From Colocasia esculenta (taxonomy: Eukaryota; Streptophyta; Magnoliopsida; Alismatales; Araceae): a DNA stretch of 64,000 nt. The notes below the pieces were generated by a model, which was not told the origin of the DNA, did no database searches, and worked only from the letters and a program-made list of their open reading frames with translations. This document shows positions 57,494 through 64,000 of the stretch, in pieces (within the stretch, counting starts at the first letter, position 1; the number at the start of each line of letters is the position of its first letter). The DNA is taken from assembly GCA_014218235.1 (NCBI GenBank), contig CM024763.1, positions 80,586,244 to 80,650,243 on the forward strand, read 5' to 3'. Made by a program: the position numbers and the translations under genes.

Positions 57494-58351
57494 GTAGCAG
57501 GTAGCAGGGAGTAGAACCAATCTAGGGCGTGCCCGTCCAGCGACCGGCGGAAGAGATATGCCATGAGGCGGCGATCATGCTGGTAGGAGGCGGACTCATA
57601 GATGAAGTCTTTGATATGGGTATAGGGATTGCCTGAGCCGTTCTATTTGCGGTACTTCGGTAGCTCGGATGGAGAGGGGACCCATAGGCCATTGAAATTT
57701 GGCATGTGCACGTCGTGGTGCTGCCTAGGGTCGACTTGCTTTCGGAGCTCTTGGAGCTCCTTCTTGGTGGACGCCCACTCGGACATCATGTCCGGTGCGG
57801 CGGATGGCTGAGCGTACATGAAGAGGCATGAGAGGTGGGCCTGGCGCGCGGCTCAGGATGATGAGGGGAGTAACATGGCTGGTATGGTGGAGACCGCAAC
57901 CTCGACTCACGGGGAATGTAGTGCTCAGATTCAAATGGCGTAAATCGGATGGTCCGCGGCCGGATGGGGGTGTTGTCGGCTTGTCCCATGGCGACATGGG
58001 GGCCGGATGTAGCTGCTGCGGGGCGTGATGCGCCCGCTCCAGATGAGGGGAGGAGGCGGCCTTTCCTTTGAGGGCCGTCATGAGGGTTTGGATCTGGGAC
58101 TGATCAAGCTGAGGAATTAGGCGCAAGAGCTGAGTGGCTTGATCGTCCGACTGAGGAGGATGGGTGTTCTGAGACAGGCCGCCATTGTTGTGATGGTGAC
58201 CTTCAGAGGTATGGACAGTAGCGACCCAGGGTGGGGTTGACTCCCCGAAGAGATCGTGAGGAAGGGAGTCCTCGTAGTCTTGGGAGGTGTAGAGGGCAGG
58301 GTCTTGCTTCTCATCGTAGACCGGGTTCAGATATGACTCCATATTTGACAT
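57494..58351 (-). pseudogene. Element F gag N-terminal region, multiply frameshifted
   Basis: Starts at the ATG at 58351 with MSNMESYLNPVYDEKQDP. Frame breaks are seen near 57985 and between about 57790 and 57494; the matching Gag text NGSGNPYTHIKDFIYES and LDGHALDWFYSL lies in a third frame with a TAG. A 7-bp tandem duplication (GTAGCAG at 57494-57500 and 57501-57507) causes the last shift into the 57467 frame. Confidence 0.82.
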
Positions 58352-59464
58352 GTGAGCACAGCAAGATGAGGAAAACTTTTCCAGACTTGAGAGAGATGAC
58401 CTAACCTAGACAAACTCTCAGTTTCCTAAACACACAATCCTATGCAGACAAAAGGAAAGAGAAAACGTCTCACCCAAAGCAAGCAATTGGCAATGATGAT
58501 GGTTTCTTTTAATTGGTTCAAGTTTGCCTTTTAGTGATTTGACTTTTAGCAAGTTCTCTCCAAATAAGGAAGGGTTTCCTAAATGGGAGAAGGCTTCCGA
58601 CTCCGGGTATGACTAGGATTCTCTCTATCTTACCAAAATGAGTTAGACTCGATCCTAGGTGGTGACTGGTACAACCAGCCCGGCGGCCGTGTTGGAATCC
58701 ACGGTCAGTGGGGACTTACGGAGGCCCTCACGCGAGTGCTCTAGTCGGACACAAGGAGTATGTGGCCAAGAGAGCGAGCGTCGCTGAGGAGGAAACCTAT
58801 GCTACGAATATGGAACGATGTGTGCAAATCCTATGTGCACCGGAGTGCATGCAAAATTCTAACCTAGTGCTAACAAGACAAAAAATTAGGGCTAATTGCT
58901 CTCAGAGGCAAAAGGCGACAGGGTTTATGTCGCGACCAAGATCGCGACACTGAGACTGTCGCTTTCCTTCTCGCAGGGGACAGAGAGCAAGTAAATCCTA
59001 ATTATGCACGGAAAATCACACAATCCTATAACATACAAGACTAACAAACCCTCAAGATCATGGAGAAAAGCATGGTATGATGGAACATGGATGGAGTATG
59101 TGAAAAATGGACTCAAATTTGCAAGGAAGCTTAAAAAACCAAGGTACTGACCTGATTGCGACACAACACCCGTCACCTCCCTTAACGTGACGTAAGCCTC
59201 GTCGCGTTCCCCGCAGGCTCAACAGATCTTTAAATAATGCAAAAGGTGTATGGGCCGAGTGCGTACCTGGTGGTGCGTTGATCGCGACGTGTAGGGTGTC
59301 GCTATTTGGATCGCGACGTCGAGGTGGTCGCCTTCTTACCCAGAACCGGAGAGCACTAAGAAACTCAGAGGAAAAGAACTAAAGAAGGAAAACTATGAAC
59401 ACAACACACCCACCAGAAAGTAAGACGGCAGGGAAAAGGTAGAGCAAGCGTGATGGGCACTAGA
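58352..59464 (-). other. Element F 5' untranslated region
   Basis: About 1.1 kb between the primer-binding site and gag with no supported ORF. GGCGACA/TGTCGC words lie at 58913-58963 and 59155-59330. Confidence 0.7.
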
Positions 59465-59465
59465 G

Positions 59466-59483
59466 GTCCCTCCGTGATCGCCA
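59466..59483 (-). promoter_or_regulatory. Primer-binding site of F (candidate)
   Basis: On the minus strand TGGCGATCACGGAGGGAC begins five bases inside the LTR and starts with the TGG expected of a tRNA 3'-end match. It is not the tRNA-Met site used by D and E. The tRNA was not identified. Confidence 0.5.
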
Positions 59484-59488
59484 AAAGG

Positions 59489-60856
59489 TGTAATCACGGG
59501 ATTTGTATCCCCTTTATTGATAGGTATGAATATGTAGGGATTAAGAATTTACCGTGATCGCCACCAATGCAATCGCCTCTTGATGTTCAGGTGGAGGGCT
59601 GACTACGTTGGAAAGGACAAGTGAGAAGGAGGCGTACTGGTAATGCGACCGGATGGGCGTCGCGATGCTTTCACATGAATGTCGGCAATGGCGCCTTCTT
59701 GATCGCGACACAACAGTCGTCGCCTTCCTCTTCAGTGGATGGAGACTTTGGTTCTTTGTCTTCCTGCTCCTCAGCCGGCCGAGGGGCAAGAGCCTCACGT
59801 TGCTCTGACCTTCAAACACCTGCCAAAGTGATTTAAACAAGATAAACACCCATTAGAATTCGTGTGTATGAGATCTATTCAATTAAAATCTTGGAAACAT
59901 GAACTATAATGGAGGGAACTCACGAGATTGGGGCTTTTAACCCCTGTGGGTGTTAAGTTTGGGTGTGTGTGTCGTGATCTAATGTTAATCTATGAAGAAA
60001 ATAAGACTATGCATGTATGAATTGAATGAAGTAAAGAGAAGAAAGGAAGAGGAGTTGTGTAGCCGATGGAAAACGCCCTAGGGGGCTTTTCTGAGTCGTC
60101 TGGAGGAGAAGCTCTCTTTGTGGAAGATGAAGCTCTCTTGCTCAGCGAACTAATGAATCCGGCCTTGTCCAAAAAGGTGCAGAGACGAGGTACTTATGGG
60201 TGATTATTCCCAACTCGGGTCTGAGAGGAATAATGGGAAGGAGTCCGACTTTGGTTAAGTATGGTTGTGTATGGGCAATTGGAACTTGGAAAGGGACATG
60301 TTAGGAAGGTCTCCTCCAAATTTAAAAGGATTTGGACGTGATTTGGACGTCCAAATGAGGCAATTACCATCTTTGGCATGTGTCCAAGTTGGCTTCGGAA
60401 AGGGTTTCCTATTTAAGGTCCTCAATGCGACGGCCTTCTGGTCGCCTTCCTGAATGCGACGGCTCAATACATCGCCTTCCTCATATGGAAGGTGACTTCA
60501 AGTCATTTCGCGATTTTTCAAAGATTTAAAATGTGGATTTATGATCGCGACATAGGGGCTGTCATTTTCAGGAACGCGACCTAGGGCCTGTCGCCTTCAG
60601 GACTTTTCTACATTTTGGCCATGCAATGCGTCCAATCTCCATGCGCAGCCTTCGGAATTGAAACATCGGACTCCTAACTTAGAGAGCTATAGTGAGAGAG
60701 ATTGATTTGACCAAGAAGGGTCCTCTAGGGCGATGAACTAATGGAAATGATGTCATGATCGGAGAAAGCCAACTTAACGATGATGAGCCAACGTGGGGCA
60801 TGAATGATACGACAAGGGATTTTGCTCGACTTATGGGTCAGAAATGGGTGTCTACA
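59489..60856 (-). repeat. 5' LTR of element F
   Basis: 1368 bp; colinear with the 41476-42842 copy, with mostly transition differences and a few small indels (for example 8 bases extra near 59840). Contains the same palindromic words. Followed by the second CTATC (60857-60861). Confidence 0.93.
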
Positions 60857-60861
60857 CTATC
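60857..60861. other. Target duplication of F, right copy
   Basis: CTATC, matching 41471-41475; the E pol frame resumes in it. Confidence 0.93.
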
Positions 60862-61195
60862 CACTGCTGAAGCTGAGTACGTAGCTGCTGGAAATTGCTG
60901 TACACAACTCTTATGGATAAAGCAACAACTTGAAGATTTCGGATTAAACATCAAATCCATCCCACTGCTGTGTGATAACACCAGTGCCATTAATCTCACC
61001 AAGAATCCAGTTCAGCACTCAAGGACCAAACATATTGAGGTTAGATATCATTTTATTCGTGATCATGTTGCAAATGGAAATATTGAAATATCCTTTATTG
61101 ATACAAATGGCCAATTAGCAAACATTTTCACAAAAGCCTTACCTGAAGAGAGATTCACATCTCTTAGAAGGGAATTAGGCATGTGCAAGTTGTGA
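60862..61195 (+). pseudogene. Element E pol, 3' end (RNase H)
   Basis: The end of the copia RNase H domain (AEAEYVAAGNCCTQLLWIK, LCDNTSAINLTKNP, HIEVRYHFIRD) and the C-terminal motif KALPEERFTSLRRELG, ending at the stop at 61193-61195. The frame agrees with that left of F. It confirms that F lies inside the RNase H region of E. Confidence 0.95.
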
Positions 61196-61588
61196 TAAAA
61201 GTTTGCTTACAAATGGCACATTAAATTTCAGAATTAAGTAATTTTTTCCCTCCATGGCGTTAAGCAAAAGAAATTCAAATTATTCTTTGTAACCACTCTC
61301 TCATTGAAGTCGGTTTGAATAGTCAACACCTTTTGTCGTTTCCACCGCCTTTTGGCGCCTCACTTTCCACATCGCATTAATTTATTCATAAAATCAATGG
61401 CAGAACGATTCGTATCTCATCGTCTACCTTTTCCCCTTTTCATCCTGTCGCATGAGCCGATGCCCTAACAACTCATATCTCAACCCTCTGCAAATTTGAA
61501 CCTTCCTCCTCCTTCCCGCAAAATTTCTTGAGGATTCCTTCTCTTCCCCTTCCGTTTCAACCCTCCAGAGACTTTCCCACCTGAATCC
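61196..61588 (+). other. Element E spacer between pol and the env-like ORF
   Basis: No gene is supported. It includes a candidate splice acceptor TTAAATTTCAG near 61231 that could serve a subgenomic RNA for the env-like gene, though it was not tested. Confidence 0.5.
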
Positions 61589-64000
61589 ATGGCCGCACCA
61601 GTCATCTCCGGCAGTTTGGGTGGCTACAGCGCCGAGTTTCTCACTCCTGAGCAGCAGGAGAGGTTTACCTTTGTGAAGACGAAGCTCTGTGGAAATGAAG
61701 AAGTCGATGTTGCTAATATGAGGAAAAATGGAATGAGCAGTGTGGTAGATTTGATCAATCAGATGCAGTGGACAGGAGTCTCCACCTTTTTAGAGGTCAG
61801 TTATCCAGACTTGGTAAAAGCTTTCTTCGTGTGTATGAGAACAGAGGAAGATGGGTCCCTAGTCTCTTCAGTAAAGGGAACCCTGATTAGAATAGACCCT
61901 GAGTTGTTGAAGATGCTGTTTGATGTGAAGACTTCCGGATTTAGTGGGGTTCACACCGTGGACGCCCAAGTGAAAGGTTTGGGAATTGTAGGGCCGGGCT
62001 TCAAGCTAAGGGATGGCAAGCTGGATATAAATCAACTAACTGCTTTCAACCGCCTCCTTCACTTTATTGTTTGTCAAATATTAGTTCCCAGAAGTGCAAC
62101 ATTTTCATCTTGCACAAAGGCCGACTCAGACATGATGTATTGGGCCATTCAAAATAAGGAGATAAATATGGCCGCAGTGATGATGGAAAGAATGAAATTT
62201 GCCAGAGATCAGATTTGGGACACCAAGAGCAAGTTAAATGTGTCCCTGCCCTATGCCCACCTACTTACCAAGATCTTCAAACACTTCGGTGTTGATCTTT
62301 CTGGGGAAGTTGTAGAGAAAATGGGCCAAGCAATCAGGTCCAGGAACTTGAAGAAGAGTGGCTTCTCTGAGGAAAATGGTGTCTGGTTCAAGGCTTCAGT
62401 TGCTGAAGGCGAAGCCATCATTGACGACACCTCAGTTGTTCATCAAGAGATGGGATCAGCAGATTTGACTCCAGAATTGCCAGTGGAGTCAGTTTCAGCT
62501 CCAGCAGTTGGAGCAGCAGAATCATCAGGCCCCTCTTTAGCAGAAGTTCAGTTTGAAATTGCAGTGGAAGAAGAAAGGATATCAGCACCAGCTTCAGAAT
62601 TTCTAGAAGAATTAGCTGTAAATTTTGCAGAAAGGAGAATTGAGGATATTCTCCCAGAGGACATTTTTCCAGTTGAGAACCCACTACCCTCAACTGTCGT
62701 TGCATCTATTCTTTCAGACATTATTGATTCAATTCCTTTCACCTCTAGTGCTCCAGAAACCAGTGGCAGAGTTGCAGAAGAGGCTGTGGCATCAGGCCAC
62801 ATTGATGAACCAATGGAAGATGTTCAAGTAGAGGTAGAGCACCCAGCTGCTCAAGGTGACTCTGTGTTGGAAGATGCTCCCATTCAGGGGGAGCAAGTAT
62901 CAAATGAAGAAGATGCTCCTATTGAGGGGGAGCTATCAAAAGAAGGTGCAGCAGAAACAACTCCAGTTGTTGATGGTCAGGAGGAAAGGCATAGAGATTC
63001 CCAAAATTTGGATGACAGAGAAGGAGAGATTGCAAGCTCTTCGAGCTCAGATGATGATCAACCTCCTCCAGCAAAAGAAGGCAAGAAGAAAGGAAAAGAA
63101 GTTGCCTCTGAAGTTCCTCTCCTGGCTGATACACCTTTTGAGAGGCAGGTCAAGCAGAAAATTGTCATAAATTTGAAACCAGTGATTGAAAGGTTGAATG
63201 TGCAAGGTGAGCTATTATGTACTCTCCAGTCAGATGTAAATTCTATATTTCTAAGCCAAGCTTCAGCCAACAAAGAATTGGGACAAATAAAAAATGCTAT
63301 GAAATGGTTTAATAAGGAGATGAGCAGCATGAAAGGCATGCTCTCGGATATTATCAAGGCAGTTGGAGTTCAAGCTCCTCCTCCTCCAGAAGCAGCAGCA
63401 GCACCAAAGCAGCAGCAGCACCAAAAGAGGTAGGGCCAACAGGGCCAGCTGATCAGGTTGAAGGGCCAACAGGGCCATCTGAGCAAGGGTCAGGGCCATC
63501 AGGGCCATTGGAGAGTGAGTCTGTGCAGATAGAGGCAGAAGAGTTATTGGCACCCAAGCCCCCAGCTCCCTCTTCTCCCTCTCACACACCTATTCCTCCA
63601 ACTCCACCCTCAGCTCCTACAGCACCTCCTGCTCCTCAAACATTCAAGAAGCCTCAATCTAGACCAATTTCTTCTCCTACACCATTTCAGTCCACCTCAT
63701 CTCCTGCCTCCTCTACTTCCATTCATTCTCCTTCTCCTATACATGAGGCCCCTCCAGCATCCTCAGCTGGAGCATCCTCCTCCTCCTTTGGTCCCTCCGT
63801 TGGACCAATTGATGACCTTCCTACTACTTCCCACTCTTTTCTTCATCCTACTCCTCCACCCTCTTTCATCACTATCATACCTGAAAGAGCCCAACTTAAC
63901 TCTCCCTTTATGGAACAAATAAAGGATGAGTTTGAGGAAGGGATCCTCAGGTCTGTGTTGAAGGTTGGGGAACATGTTCATAGGGCAGACCCTTCTAGTC
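61589..64000 (+). pseudogene. Element E envelope-like ORF (Sirevirus type), frameshifted
   Basis: The ATG at 61589 opens a 614-codon frame that ends at 63433, and a second frame continues open from about 63392 to the window end. The N-terminal 250 residues match the 'putative plant transposon protein' type found in Sirevirus env-like ORFs (EVSYPDLVKAFFVCMRT, LPYAHLLTKIFKHFGVDLSGE). The middle is acidic with DAPIQGEQ/DAPIEGE repeats, then a Lys-rich patch (KEGKKKGKEVA) and a Pro/Gln tail with GPTGP-type repeats. I saw no signal peptide or clear membrane segment. The frame break coincides with a 17-bp tandem duplication at 63392-63425. Confidence 0.75.
63392..63425 (+). repeat. 17-bp tandem duplication in the env-like ORF
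   Basis: GCAGCAGCAGCACCAAA occurs twice in direct tandem (63392-63408, 63409-63425). As 17 is not a multiple of three it shifts the frame exactly where the first frame ends and the second takes over. Confidence 0.9.

Larger units (their letters stand above)
41476..60856 (-). mobile_element. Tat-clade Ty3/gypsy element F with antisense cargo genes
   Basis: A 19,381-bp element lying on the minus strand: 5' LTR 59489-60856, gag-protease, RT, a second RNase H, integrase (ending at 50490), then 7.6 kb of extra sequence before the 3' LTR at 41476-42842. Minus-strand ends are TGTAGACACCC...GTGATTACA, and the target duplication is CTATC. The placement of an integrase with DNGPQF and GNGQVEA motifs, a dual RNase H arrangement and a G-patch after the protease all fit the Tat (Ogre/Retand-like) clade. 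The 7.6 kb region carries two genes in the opposite direction. LTRs differ by a few percent by eye, so it is older than D. Confidence 0.93.

Noticed and set aside
61589..63433. Interpretation of the env-like ORF as a true fusion glycoprotein
   Set aside because: No signal peptide, furin-like site or transmembrane segment was seen; the name reflects position and family only.
1..64000. tRNA, rRNA, and ordinary host genes
   Set aside because: No cloverleaf, rRNA segment, or non-transposon coding domain was recognised.

Overview
This is nuclear DNA from a plant, almost certainly an angiosperm, and essentially all of it is transposable elements. The families present are plant-specific: Ty1/copia elements of the Sirevirus type with an envelope-like ORF, Ty3/gypsy chromoviruses of the Tekay/Del type with a C-terminal chromodomain, a Ty3/gypsy Tat-clade element, and an L1-type LINE with a zf-RVT domain. 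I see no tRNA, rRNA, CRISPR array, bacterial gene or ordinary single-copy host gene. The species cannot be told from the sequence.

Layout, left to right. 1-1601: end of copia element A1 (minus strand), inserted in the gag of copia element A2 (minus, 1602-8474). The LTR of A2 is itself split by a 3.1 kb gypsy solo LTR, B (3926-7031). 8475-8915: unassigned old sequence. 8916-12530: gypsy element C (minus), reduced to an LTR plus a gag remnant. From 12531: gypsy element G (minus), whose LTR is split by a near-complete LINE (12766-18776, plus) and whose pol is cut at 23194 by copia element E. E (plus) runs from 23195 past the window end. Its 5' LTR is split by gypsy element D (25070-36593, plus) and its pol is split by the 19.4 kb Tat-clade element F (41476-60856, minus). 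The nesting order is therefore C > G > E > {D, F}, with the LINE also in G. Clean 5-bp target duplications were read for B (CACTT), D (TGTTC) and F (CTATC), and an 11-bp one for the LINE.

All coding regions are damaged by stops, frameshifts or lost catalytic residues, though most domains are still readable. Two things stand out. First, F carries between its integrase and its 3' LTR about 5 kb of antisense cargo: a DUF7745-like gene with its own TATA box, and a plant-mobile-domain (PMD) gene with at least six short introns. Second, the gag of D contains two apparent GT-AG introns, and every intron seen in D and in the F cargo is in phase 0. A further theme is that each element family carries its own cluster of short CG-centred palindromic words in its LTRs or untranslated regions.
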